From: Pantoea sp050157905
Lineage (GTDB): Bacteria > Pseudomonadota > Gammaproteobacteria > Enterobacterales > Enterobacteriaceae
Assembly: GCF_050157905.1 (NCBI RefSeq)
Contig: NZ_JBKIWZ010000003.1
Coordinates: forward strand, 124,001-188,000
Direction of reading: 5' to 3'
Length of the DNA stretch: 64,000 bases
This document shows positions 33,928-42,637 of the stretch, one piece after another (positions within the stretch are counted from its first letter, which is position 1; each line of letters begins with the position of its first letter). Made by a program: the position numbers and the translations under genes. Under the pieces are notes generated by a model. The model searched no databases, was not told where the DNA came from, and saw only the letters and a list, made by a program, of their open reading frames with translations.

Positions 33928-34532
33928 CCGCTGAAAAACCGGCCCGTAAACGCCTCTCCCGCGAGGCCCGGCGCAGACAGTTAGCCGATGTCGCATGGCA
34001 GATCATGCGGGCTGAAGGAAGTGAGGCGCTGACGCTGGCACGGGTTGGCGAGGCGGCGGGCGTCAGCAAGCCGGTGGTTTACGATCACTTCACCACCCGT
34101 CACGGGCTGCTGGCCGCGCTGTATGACGATTTCGACCGCCGTCAGACCAGACGGATGGACGCCGCCATGCGTGCCGCGCCAATGCGCGTGCAGCCGAAAG
34201 CGGAAGTGCTGGCGGCCTGCTATGTGGATTGCGTGATGACAGAGGGCAGAGAAATCCCGGACCTGCTCTCCGCCCTCAGCACCTCGCCGGAACTGGCTGC
34301 GGTCAGGCGCCACTATCAGCTCGATTTTATCCGCCGCTGTCAGCACTGGTTTGCGCCTTTTACCGGCAGCGACAGGATCCCGGAAGCCGGCATGTGGGGC
34401 TTGCTGGGGGCCGCAGAGGGTATCGCAGGCGCGGTGGTGCGGGGTGATATTGCCAAAGCAGAAGGTCAGCAGGCGCTGACGGCCCTGATTGTGGCGCTGG
34501 TGACGGGCGGCCATCCGCCGGAAAAGCCGTAA
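33924..34532 (+). CDS. TetR-family transcriptional regulator
   Basis: The 202-residue protein has a TetR helix-turn-helix in residues about 25-60 (LADVAWQIMRAEGSEALTLA, then VGEAAGVSKPVVYDHFTTRH). The C-terminal part is a helical ligand domain. It is cotranscribed with the quinone reductase, which it probably represses, along with itself, from the tandem repeats at 33280-33303. Confidence 0.88.
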   Translation: MTAEKPARKRLSREARRRQLADVAWQIMRAEGSEALTLARVGEAAGVSKPVVYDHFTTRHGLLAALYDDFDRRQTRRMDAAMRAAPMRVQPKAEVLAACYVDCVMTEGREIPDLLSALSTSPELAAVRRHYQLDFIRRCQHWFAPFTGSDRIPEAGMWGLLGAAEGIAGAVVRGDIAKAEGQQALTALIVALVTGGHPPEKP

Positions 34533-34559
34533 ATGAAAAATGGCGGCCCGCAGGCCGCC
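34533..34559 (-). terminator. terminator of malEFG
   Basis: GGCGGCC and GGCCGCC form a perfect 7-bp stem with a 4-base loop. On the - strand ATTTTTCATTT follows. It is 58 bases past the malG stop. Confidence 0.65.
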
Positions 34560-34617
34560 GAATCATTCAACCACAACAGACGTTGTGTAAGCAGTGGCAA
34601 CGCACAATGATGATCGT

Positions 34618-35508
34618 TTAGCCTTTTACCCCGCCGGCGGTTAATCCACTTACCAGCCAGCGCTGTGCCAGCAAAAATACCAGGGTTATCGGGATCGCGG
34701 AGAGCACAGCCGCCGCGGCAAAGTCGCCCCACAGATAGTTCTGCGGATTCAGATACTGCTGCATGCCGACCGCCAGCGTATAGCTGTTGACGTCGCGCAG
34801 CAGCAGCGAGGCAACCGGCACCTCGGTCACTGCGGCGATAAAGGCCAGAATAAACACCACTGCCAGAATCGGCACCGACAGCGGCAGCAGCACCAGCCGG
34901 AACGCCTGCCACGGCGTCGCGCCATCGAGCGCGGCGGCCTCTTCCAGCGAACCATCGATCGTTTCAAAATAGCCCTTAATCGTCCAGACATGCAGTGCAA
35001 TACCGCCCAGATAGGCGAAGATCACGCCACCGTGTGTGTTCAGCCCGATAAAAGGCAGATACTGACCCAGCCGGTCAAACAGGGCATAGAGCGCCACCAG
35101 CGACAGCACCGCCGGAAACATCTGGAAGATCAGCATCCCTTTCAGCAGGCTGGCACGACCGGCGAAGCGCATCCGGGCGAAAGCATAGGCGCAGGTGGTG
35201 GAGAGCGCCACGATGCCCAGCGCGCTGATGGCGGCAATCTTGACCGAGTTCCACAACCAGAGCAGCACCGGGAAGGGCGGCGGCGTGACCCGGCCATCCG
35301 CATGTTCTACGCTGAAGCCCAGCGCCAGCCGCCAGTGCTCCCACGAAATCTGTTCCGGTATCAGACTGCCGGTGGCGAAGTTACCGGCACGTAGCGAAAT
35401 CGCGATCACCATCAGCAGCGGAAAGAGAATCGCCGCGATAAATAACAGCAGCAGCAGATGCGTGAACAGCAGACGCAGCCGTTGCGATTTGGGTTGGACC
35501 ATAGCCAT
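34618..35508 (-). CDS. malG: maltose ABC transporter permease MalG
   Basis: The 296-residue protein is nearly identical in pattern to E. coli MalG: MAMVQPKSQRLRLLFTHLLL, AALDGATPWQAFRLVLLPLS (the EAA loop contacting MalK) and the ending LTAGGVKG. The start at 35508 follows GAGGAG and matches E. coli; an earlier ATG six bases upstream is not needed. It pairs with MalF to form the membrane channel for maltose and maltodextrins. Confidence 0.97.
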   Translation of the reverse strand: MAMVQPKSQRLRLLFTHLLLLLFIAAILFPLLMVIAISLRAGNFATGSLIPEQISWEHWRLALGFSVEHADGRVTPPPFPVLLWLWNSVKIAAISALGIVALSTTCAYAFARMRFAGRASLLKGMLIFQMFPAVLSLVALYALFDRLGQYLPFIGLNTHGGVIFAYLGGIALHVWTIKGYFETIDGSLEEAAALDGATPWQAFRLVLLPLSVPILAVVFILAFIAAVTEVPVASLLLRDVNSYTLAVGMQQYLNPQNYLWGDFAAAAVLSAIPITLVFLLAQRWLVSGLTAGGVKG

Positions 35509-35575
35509 AAGCACTCCTCATCGCCCGATCCCCCGGGCTCTCTTGTTGGTCAGCCCCCGGCAGCGCGTACCCTTT

Positions 35576-35587
35576 TACGGGCCCGTA
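35576..35587. repeat. palindrome between malF and malG
   Basis: TACGGGCCCGTA is a perfect 12-bp palindrome in the 101-base gap between malF and malG. The gap is GC-rich and otherwise empty. Confidence 0.5.
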
Positions 35588-35609
35588 TTGCGCCGGCCGG
35601 GCCAGATGT

Positions 35610-37136
35610 TCAGTCAAACTTCATCCGCGAGGCTTTCAGGTTAATGACCGCCAGCGCACCTACCAGCAGGAAAATCAGCGTGGCGATGGCCGCCGCCAGA
35701 CCAAAGTCCTGCCCGCCGCCGCCTTCGAAGGCGATACGCCAGGTATAGTTGACCAGCAGGTCGGTATACCCGGCCGGGGTGGTGGTACCCAGACGATCCG
35801 GCCCGCCGTTGGTCAGCAGCTGCACCAGCACGAAGTTGTTAAAGTTAAAGGCGAAGCTGGCGATCATCAGCGGCATCAGCGGCTTGAGCAGCAGCGGCAG
35901 CGTAATCAGAAAGAAATTCTGCAGCGGACCGGCGCCGTCCATTGCCGAGGCTTCATAGAGATCGTCCGGAATCGCCTTCAGCAGCCCCATGCAGAGGATC
36001 ATCATGTAGGGATAGCCCAGCCAGGTATTGACGATAATCAGCATGGTGCGCGCCAGCGTCGGATCGCTGAACCAGGCAGGCTTCACGCCAAACAGCGCGC
36101 TGAGCATGACGTTGATCTCACCAAAGCTCTGGTTGAACAGCCCTTTGAAAATCAGGATCGAGATAAACGCCGGAACGGCATAGGGCAGGATCAGCATGAC
36201 CCGATAGATCGCTTTGCCGCGCAGCGCCTCCCACTGCACCAGACAGGCCAGCACCATCCCCACGGCGACCGTCAGGACGACGGTGATTAGCGAGAAAAAG
36301 AGCGTCCAGCCAAATATCGCCAGAAACGGCTTCTGAATGCCTTCGTCAGTGAAGACCCGCACAAAATTTTTCCAGCCGGTGTTGACGGTGAAACCGGGGC
36401 TTAACGTTTCGTTACTCCAGTGGTTCTGCGCATCCAGCGCCTGGTAGAAGCCCGTCTCTGGATTAGCCCGATAGCGGGTGCCGTTTTGCTGGTTAATAAG
36501 AACATTGTCTGCGTCCAGTCGATAGAGCGGCTGGGTGCCGGAGAACTGGCGCAGCGAGCTCATGCGCAACGCACGGCCATCCGGCAGCGTAGCCTGAATC
36601 TGGCTCAGTGCCTGATGGTGAGTGGTAATGACGCGCAGAGTCGCGCGTTCACCCGCAGGCTGCGGGGCGGGCGTCATTTTCAGCGTCTGCTCTGCGCCGA
36701 ACTGAAACGGCGGCGAAAGATAGTGCTCACTGCCGTCGTTCAGCGCCAGTTGCCAGCGGTCACCCGCCGGAAAGAGCGAGAAACTGACCGATTCACCCGA
36801 CTGAAAGGCGCGGCTCAGTAACACCTGCTGCGCCCGCTCGAAAGTAAGCTGGTTGCTGCTGCTGTAGTTGGTAAAAGCAATGGCAATGGTGCAGGCGAGC
36901 GGGAACAGCACAAACAGCGCCATGCCCGCCACGCCCGGATAGACATAACGCCATGCATAGGCGCGACGGTTAGCGTAAATCCACAGGCCCAGCGCACTGA
37001 GGATCAGCGTCAGTAACGCAAACAGATATTCACCCTGCGCGTACATCAGCACCAGCAGATAGCCGACCAGCAGACAGCCAATCCCGATGAGAACGCGCTT
37101 AAGCAGCAGACTGTGCGTTTTCGGTTTTCCTGACAT
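35610..37136 (-). CDS. malF: maltose ABC transporter permease MalF
   Basis: The start at 37136 (MSGKPK) is chosen by alignment of the body with E. coli MalF; the ribosome site AAGGA is ten bases away. The 508-residue protein has the long periplasmic P2 loop (about residues 85-270), including ISLRQFSGT-like text MSSLRQFSGTQPLYRLDADN. The EAA loop is YEASAMDGAGPLQNFFLITL. The C-terminus NLKASRMKFD is like E. coli. It partners MalG, MalK2 and MalE. Confidence 0.95.
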   Translation of the reverse strand: MSGKPKTHSLLLKRVLIGIGCLLVGYLLVLMYAQGEYLFALLTLILSALGLWIYANRRAYAWRYVYPGVAGMALFVLFPLACTIAIAFTNYSSSNQLTFERAQQVLLSRAFQSGESVSFSLFPAGDRWQLALNDGSEHYLSPPFQFGAEQTLKMTPAPQPAGERATLRVITTHHQALSQIQATLPDGRALRMSSLRQFSGTQPLYRLDADNVLINQQNGTRYRANPETGFYQALDAQNHWSNETLSPGFTVNTGWKNFVRVFTDEGIQKPFLAIFGWTLFFSLITVVLTVAVGMVLACLVQWEALRGKAIYRVMLILPYAVPAFISILIFKGLFNQSFGEINVMLSALFGVKPAWFSDPTLARTMLIIVNTWLGYPYMMILCMGLLKAIPDDLYEASAMDGAGPLQNFFLITLPLLLKPLMPLMIASFAFNFNNFVLVQLLTNGGPDRLGTTTPAGYTDLLVNYTWRIAFEGGGGQDFGLAAAIATLIFLLVGALAVINLKASRMKFD

Positions 37137-37195
37137 GATGCGGTTTTCCTTAACGGTCACTCAGGCCGGGCATGAGCCCGGCTGCAAAAGGGGAG

Positions 37196-38386
37196 TTACT
37201 TTTTCAGGCGGGCCTGGGCATCTTTCAGCGCCGCATCGACGCTCTGACGACCGCCCAGCGCGTTCAGAGTGGCGGTGCGCATGGCGTACCAGAAAGCGGC
37301 CATCTGCGGGATGTTCGGCATGATGTCACCCTGCTGAGCGTTGCTCATGGTGGCGGCGATCCGTGAATCCTTCTCCAGAGTCTGCTGGAACGATTTCAGC
37401 GCCACGGCGCCCAGCGGTTTATCTTTGTTAACTGCATCCAGTCCGGCGTCGGTCAGCAGATAGTTCTCCAGGAACTCCTTCGCCAGCTCTTTGTTGGGGC
37501 TGGCTGCGTTGATCCCGGCGCTCAGCACGCCCACAAAGGCTTTTGACGGCTGGCCTTTCAGGGTCGGCAGGGCCGTAACGCCATAGTCGATACCACTTTT
37601 GTCGAGGTTGCCCCAGGCCCAGGGACCGTTGATGGTCATGGCGGTTTCGCCTTTATTAAAGGCGGCTTCGGCGATGGAGTAGTCGGTGTCCGCATTCAGC
37701 ACTCTGGCTTTAACCTGGTCGACCAGGAACTGCATGCCCGCTTTCGCGCCAGCGTTGTCCACGCCGACATCCTTCACATCATAGTGTCCGTCCTTCAGCT
37801 TAAACGCGTAGGCACCGCCAGCGGCCAGCAGCGGCCAGGTAAAGTAGGGCTCCTGCAGGTTAAACATGATGGCGCTTTTGCCCTTAGCCCGGAGCTGTTT
37901 GTCGAGCGCGGCGATCTCCTCCCAGGTTTTTGGCGGTTCAGGCAGCAGTTTTTTGTTGTAAATCAGGGATAGCGATTCCACCGAGATGGGATAGCCAATC
38001 AGCTTGCCGTCGAAGCGTACGGCGTCCCAGGTGAACGGGAAAATCTTCTCACGGAAGCTGGCGTCCGGCGTGATCTCCGCCAGCAGACCTGACTGCGCAT
38101 AGCCACCAAAGCGGTCATGTGCCCAGAAGATGATGTCCGGGCCATCGCCGGTCGCCGCCACCTGCGGGTACTTCTCTTCCATCTTGTCAGGATGCTCGAC
38201 CGTGACTTTGATACCGGTCTCTTGCTCAAATTTCTTGCCCACGTCGGCCAGGCCGTTGTAGCCCTTGTCACCGTTGATCCAGATGACCAGTTTACCTTCC
38301 TCGATTTTTGCCAGGGCACCTGCCGAAAAAAGCACGGCAGAGAGGGCAGAGAGGGCCAGAATTTTTGCTCCGGTTTTCATCGTCAT
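37196..38386 (-). CDS. malE: periplasmic maltose-binding protein MalE
   Basis: The 396-residue protein has the same length as E. coli MalE and a signal peptide ending FSAGALA, followed by KIEEGKLVIWINGDKGYNGL. Maltose-contact and hinge segments such as WAHDRFGGYAQSGLL and TINGPWAWGNLDKSGIDYGV are kept. It delivers maltodextrins to MalFGK2. It is the first gene of the - strand arm. Confidence 0.97.
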   Translation of the reverse strand: MTMKTGAKILALSALSAVLFSAGALAKIEEGKLVIWINGDKGYNGLADVGKKFEQETGIKVTVEHPDKMEEKYPQVAATGDGPDIIFWAHDRFGGYAQSGLLAEITPDASFREKIFPFTWDAVRFDGKLIGYPISVESLSLIYNKKLLPEPPKTWEEIAALDKQLRAKGKSAIMFNLQEPYFTWPLLAAGGAYAFKLKDGHYDVKDVGVDNAGAKAGMQFLVDQVKARVLNADTDYSIAEAAFNKGETAMTINGPWAWGNLDKSGIDYGVTALPTLKGQPSKAFVGVLSAGINAASPNKELAKEFLENYLLTDAGLDAVNKDKPLGAVALKSFQQTLEKDSRIAATMSNAQQGDIMPNIPQMAAFWYAMRTATLNALGGRQSVDAALKDAQARLKK

Positions 38387-38455
38387 AAATCCATCCTGTT
38401 TGCGGAAGTGGGGAATGCGCTATCGGCATCATTGTGCGTATCCGCCAGGGCTTCT

Positions 38456-38465
38456 CATCCTCCCC
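38456..38465 (-). promoter_or_regulatory. MalT box, malE-proximal
   Basis: On the - strand it reads GGGGAGGATG, one mismatch from the consensus GGGGA(T/G)GAGG. Confidence 0.6.
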
Positions 38466-38553
38466 GCCTCTACGCCCCGCAGACGAGTGCTGTGATCGCG
38501 CTGGCAAAAACCCCGCTAAGCGCGCGCTGAAGCGGTAAAAATTGATGCGAGTC

Positions 38554-38569
38554 TGCGCTGACGATCACA
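38554..38569. promoter_or_regulatory. CRP-like site
   Basis: TGCGC-N6-TCACA resembles the CRP consensus TGTGA-N6-TCACA in spacing and right half. A second, weaker candidate, TGTGA-N6-TGGCA, is at 38491-38506. Confidence 0.45.
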
Positions 38570-38614
38570 AAAAAGCGTGTCGGCGCGCGGCGCGCCGAAT
38601 CCGCCCCTGTTTCT

Positions 38615-38634
38615 CCTCCTCCCGCCTCCTCCCC
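38615..38634 (-). promoter_or_regulatory. tandem MalT boxes, malK-proximal
   Basis: On the - strand 38634-38625 reads GGGGAGGAGG, a perfect MalT box. The adjacent 38624-38615 reads CGGGAGGAGG, one mismatch. The head-to-tail pairing fits cooperative MalT binding. Confidence 0.7.
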
Positions 38635-38748
38635 CAGCAGATCATCGGGCGGTGGAGGATGTTACTGATTGTTTCCTTTCGCATAGTGAGCCACGGAACC
38701 CGTCTGCCGCTGAGCAGACACCAATAAGCAGCTGAGAGGGAAGGGATC

Positions 38749-39858
38749 ATGGCGAGCGTTGTGCTACGCAATGTCACAAAAGCCTGGGGCGATACGGTGG
38801 TATCAAAAGATATCGATCTCACTATCGGCGAAGGGGAATTTGTTGTTTTCGTGGGCCCATCGGGCTGCGGCAAATCGACGCTGCTGCGCATGATTGCCGG
38901 ACTGGAAACCATCACCCGGGGCGATCTGTTGATCGGCGATCGCCGCATGAACGAGGTGCCGCCAGCCGAACGCGGTATCGGCATGGTGTTTCAGTCCTAT
39001 GCGCTCTATCCGCATCTGTCGGTGGCAGAGAATATGTCGTTTGGCCTCAGACTGGCGGGGGTAAAGAAAACTGAGATTCAGCAGCGGGTCAACCAGGTGG
39101 CAGAGATTCTGCAACTGGCGCATCTGCTGGATCGCCGGCCCAAAGCCCTGTCGGGCGGGCAGCGACAGCGCGTGGCGATTGGCCGCACGCTGGTGGCCGA
39201 ACCGCGCGTCTTCCTGCTGGATGAACCGCTGTCGAACCTTGATGCGGCGCTGCGCGTCCAGATGCGAATCGAGATCTCCCGTCTGCATAAGCGCCTGAAG
39301 CGCACCATGATTTACGTGACCCACGATCAGATCGAAGCGATGACGCTGGCTGACAAGATTGTGGTGCTGGACGCCGGACGCATCGCGCAGGTCGGCAAGC
39401 CACTTGAGCTTTACCACTATCCCGCGAATCGCTTTGTCGCCGGGTTTATCGGTTCACCCAAAATGAATTTCCTGCCGGTCAAAGTGACTGCGACTGCCAT
39501 CGACCAGGTGCAGGTGCGGCTGCCCAATCAGCAGCTGGTCTGGCTGCCGGTTGACAGTGCCGGTGTACAGGTGGGCAGCAATATGTCGCTCGGCATCCGG
39601 CCGGAACATCTGCTCTCCAGCGACATCGCCGACGTCACCCTGGAGGGTGAGGTTCAGGTGGTGGAACAGCTGGGGCATGAAACACAGATTCACATCGAGA
39701 TTCCCGCTATCCGTCAGAACCTGGTGTACCGCCAGGAGGACGTCGTGCTGGTAAAAGAGGGCACCATCCTCGGCATTGGCCTGCCGCCCGAGCGTTGTCA
39801 CCTGTTCCGTGAGGACGGGAGTGCGTGTCGCAGGCTCTATCAGGAGCCGGGTGTATAG
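38749..39858 (+). CDS. malK: maltose ABC transporter ATPase MalK
   Basis: A 369-residue ATPase: Walker A VGPSGCGKSTLLRMIAGLE, signature LSGGQRQRVAIGRTL, Walker B RVFLLDEPLSNLDA. The C-terminal regulatory domain (from about residue 240) is present, with LGIRPEHL. That domain also binds MalT and enzyme IIAGlc in E. coli. It leads malK-lamB-malM. Confidence 0.96.
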   Translation: MASVVLRNVTKAWGDTVVSKDIDLTIGEGEFVVFVGPSGCGKSTLLRMIAGLETITRGDLLIGDRRMNEVPPAERGIGMVFQSYALYPHLSVAENMSFGLRLAGVKKTEIQQRVNQVAEILQLAHLLDRRPKALSGGQRQRVAIGRTLVAEPRVFLLDEPLSNLDAALRVQMRIEISRLHKRLKRTMIYVTHDQIEAMTLADKIVVLDAGRIAQVGKPLELYHYPANRFVAGFIGSPKMNFLPVKVTATAIDQVQVRLPNQQLVWLPVDSAGVQVGSNMSLGIRPEHLLSSDIADVTLEGEVQVVEQLGHETQIHIEIPAIRQNLVYRQEDVVLVKEGTILGIGLPPERCHLFREDGSACRRLYQEPGV

Positions 39859-39900
39859 CCCTGCCAAAACAATAAAAGCAATGACCTCAGGAGATAGAAA

Positions 39901-41202
39901 ATGTTAACTCTGCGCAAACTTCCCCTCGCCGTTGCCGTCGCGGCAGGGATCCTCTCCGCCCCGACGATGGCGGTTGATTTTACCGGCTATGCCCGTTCCG
40001 GCATCGGCTGGACCGGAAGCGGTGGCGAACAGCAATGTTTCCAGGCGACCGGCGCTCAAAGTAAATACCGTCTGGGTAACGAGTGCGAAACCTATGCTGA
40101 ACTGAAATTAGGCCAGGAAGTGTGGAAAGAGGGTGATAAGAGCTTTTATTTCGACACCAACGTAGCCTACTCCGTGGCGCAGCAGAATGACTGGGAAGCG
40201 ACCTCACCCGCTTTCCGTGAAGCCAACGTCAAAGGTAAAAACCTGATCGACGCATTGCCAGGCTCAACGATCTGGGCCGGTAAACGCTTCTACCAGCGTC
40301 ATGACGTGCACATGATCGACTTCTATTACTGGGATATCTCGGGTCCGGGTGCCGGTCTGGAAGATGTGGATCTCGGCTTTGGTAAGCTCTCGTTCGCTGC
40401 GACCCGCTCTTCTGAAGCGGGCGGTTCATACACCTTCTCCAGCGATCGTATCCGTGATTTCGCCACCCGCACCGCCAACGATGTGTTTGATGTGCGCCTG
40501 GCGGGGCTGGAAACCAACCCGGATGGTGTGCTGGAGCTGGGTGTCGACTATGGCCGTGCCAACGCCCGGGACGGATACCGTATCGAAGATGGCGCGTCGA
40601 AGGATGGCTGGATGTTCACGGCTGAACATACCCAGAGCATGCTGAAGGGCTACAACAAGTTTGTTCTGCAGTACGCCACCGATGCAATGACCTCGCAGGG
40701 CAAGGGCGTGCCGCAGGGCACCAGCCTGAATAACAACGGCGATATGTACCGCGTACTCGACCATGGTGCCATCTCGCTGGCCGAACGCTGGGATCTGATG
40801 TATGTCGCGATGTACCAGAACATTGATCTGGACAACAACCGCGGCACCCAATGGTACACCGTGGGGGTCCGCCCGATGTACAAATGGACGCCAATCATGA
40901 GCACCCTGCTGGAGCTGGGCTACGACAATGTGAAGTCACAACAGGCGAATGAGCGCAACGGCCAGTACAAAGTGACGCTGGCACAGCAGTGGCAGGCGGG
41001 TGACAGCATCTGGTCTCGTCCGGCACTGCGTCTGTTCGCGACCTACGCCAAATGGGATGAGAAGTGGGGCTACAACAAAGACAGCGCCGGCGATCTCACT
41101 TCCTTCGCCTCCGCTGACAGCAGCGGCAACGGCATCCTGACCAACAGCCGTGGTAAAGATGACGAAGTCACGTTCGGCGCGCAGATGGAAATCTGGTGGT
41201 AA
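39901..41202 (+). CDS. lamB: maltoporin LamB
   Basis: The 433-residue outer-membrane trimeric porin has a signal peptide ending APTMA, then VDFTGYARSGIGWTGSGGEQ. The strand pattern and the last residues MEIWW, with the terminal aromatic needed for outer-membrane assembly, are intact. It admits maltose and maltodextrins. It follows malK by 42 bases with ribosome site CAGGAGA. Confidence 0.96.
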   Translation: MLTLRKLPLAVAVAAGILSAPTMAVDFTGYARSGIGWTGSGGEQQCFQATGAQSKYRLGNECETYAELKLGQEVWKEGDKSFYFDTNVAYSVAQQNDWEATSPAFREANVKGKNLIDALPGSTIWAGKRFYQRHDVHMIDFYYWDISGPGAGLEDVDLGFGKLSFAATRSSEAGGSYTFSSDRIRDFATRTANDVFDVRLAGLETNPDGVLELGVDYGRANARDGYRIEDGASKDGWMFTAEHTQSMLKGYNKFVLQYATDAMTSQGKGVPQGTSLNNNGDMYRVLDHGAISLAERWDLMYVAMYQNIDLDNNRGTQWYTVGVRPMYKWTPIMSTLLELGYDNVKSQQANERNGQYKVTLAQQWQAGDSIWSRPALRLFATYAKWDEKWGYNKDSAGDLTSFASADSSGNGILTNSRGKDDEVTFGAQMEIWW

Positions 41203-41306
41203 GCCAGCCTCTGTTCTGACAGGCGCAACCCTGCGCCTGATGGATCGCTTTGGTTGCGGTGTGCCATTGCCTGGCTCACGCCGCAGCCTGCAATAAGGTA
41301 AGCATA

Positions 41307-42242
41307 ATGAAAATGAAAAAACTGGCTGCACTCTGCCTGAGTGCCGCGTTACTGACCGGTGCCGCGCTGCCCGCGCTGGCAGAAATTAATCTTGTACCGC
41401 AGGATCTCTCCTCTGCGCCCGCGGTCCCGCCTGAAAATCTTCAGCGATTAAGCTGGCAGCCTCTCGCGGCCGCGCAGACACAGACGACAAAACTGGCGAA
41501 CAGCGGACAGACGCTGAATGCGCCGCATATTGCCGGGCCGGTGGCGGCTTACAGTCTGCCTGCAAACATCGGCGAACTGACCCTGACACTGAGCAGTGAA
41601 GTGGCTGACGGTCAGGTATTTGCCCCGAATGTGCTGGTGCTGGATGAAAATCTGCGTCCTGCGGCCTGGTTCCCGAGCCGCTACTTTACTTATCAGAAGC
41701 CCGGCGTGATGACAGCCGATCGGCTGGAAGGTGTGATGAAGCTGACCCCTGCGCTGGGGCAGCAGAAAATTTATCTGCTGGTCTTCACCACCGACAGCGA
41801 TCTGACACAGACCACGACCTTACTCGACCCGGCAAAAGCCTATGCGCAGGGTACCGGCCATGCCGTACCGGATATTCCCGACCCCATCGCCAGCCATAGC
41901 CGTGAAGGGACAATTAAGCTGAAAATGCAGACCAGTTCCGGTTCGTCTATCCTGGTTGGCCCGCTGTTCGGCTCGTCCGGCCCCAGCGCAGTCACCGTCG
42001 GCAACACCGCCGCGCCCGCTCCAGCTTATGCCGCGACGCCAGCACCCGCCGCCGCGCCTGCGGCAAAAGCGCGTGCGGAACCGATCATGCATGACACCGA
42101 AAGTTACTTTAATCAGCAGATCACACAGGCGGTGGACAGCGGCAATATCGATAAGGCGCTGAAACTGCTGGATGAAGCCGAGCGAGTGGGTTCCACCTCT
42201 GCACGGCGAACCTTTATCAGTAGTGTTAAAGGCAAGGGGTGA
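41307..42242 (+). CDS. malM: maltose operon periplasmic protein MalM
   Basis: The 311-residue exported protein starts MKMKKLAALCLSAALLTGAA with a signal peptide ending LPALA, after TAAGG. A Pro/Ala-rich linker near residues 240-262 (PAPAYAATPAPAAAPAAKA) separates the two domains, as in E. coli MalM. Its role is not known beyond membership in the regulon. Confidence 0.92.
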   Translation: MKMKKLAALCLSAALLTGAALPALAEINLVPQDLSSAPAVPPENLQRLSWQPLAAAQTQTTKLANSGQTLNAPHIAGPVAAYSLPANIGELTLTLSSEVADGQVFAPNVLVLDENLRPAAWFPSRYFTYQKPGVMTADRLEGVMKLTPALGQQKIYLLVFTTDSDLTQTTTLLDPAKAYAQGTGHAVPDIPDPIASHSREGTIKLKMQTSSGSSILVGPLFGSSGPSAVTVGNTAAPAPAYAATPAPAAAPAAKARAEPIMHDTESYFNQQITQAVDSGNIDKALKLLDEAERVGSTSARRTFISSVKGKG

Positions 42243-42275
42243 TGCGGCCCCGGCATTATTGATGTTGTTCCATCT

Positions 42276-42301
42276 GGTGCGCGTCTGCGCACCTTTTTTT
42301 T
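42276..42301 (+). terminator. terminator of malK-lamB-malM
   Basis: GGTGCGC and GCGCACC form a 7-bp stem with loop GTCT, followed by eight T residues, 33 bases after the malM stop. Confidence 0.92.
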
Positions 42302-42637
42302 GCCCGCAGAGATAACAAAGAGTTTGCATGTACCCGATCTGTCGAAGCCCGTGAGCATGCGCTGCAGAGATGAACCCAGGCAGACATCGCCCGGAATGGG
42401 CCCCCCTGCGATTAGAGGGATTGCCTGGGGAGCCTGCGTGCAAAGGGATTTTCTGCGACCAGGGCGGATGTTACCGCTCGTCTGCCCGACAAAAGTGCCG
42501 CTGAGGCGAAAGTAAAGAGACAGGCACGGTGGCCAGACATGCACTGCCGTGCGGGCCATCCCTGGCCCGGATTAGCCGATTACCGGATGGTCAGACCTGA
42601 GGCGGACGTGGCCCGGTATCCGGACAGGCATCCATCA
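42302..42637. other. intergenic region between malM and malQ ends
   Basis: No gene is recognised. It lies between the convergent ends of malM and malQ. Confidence 0.5.

Larger units (their letters stand above)
38387..38748. promoter_or_regulatory. malE/malK divergent control region
   Basis: This 362-base region matches the E. coli malB switch in layout. It contains three MalT-box-like sequences on the - strand and CRP-like sites (listed separately). A GC-rich inverted repeat, GGCGCGC-G-GCGCGCC, lies at 38582-38596. No open frame here is convincing. Confidence 0.75.
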
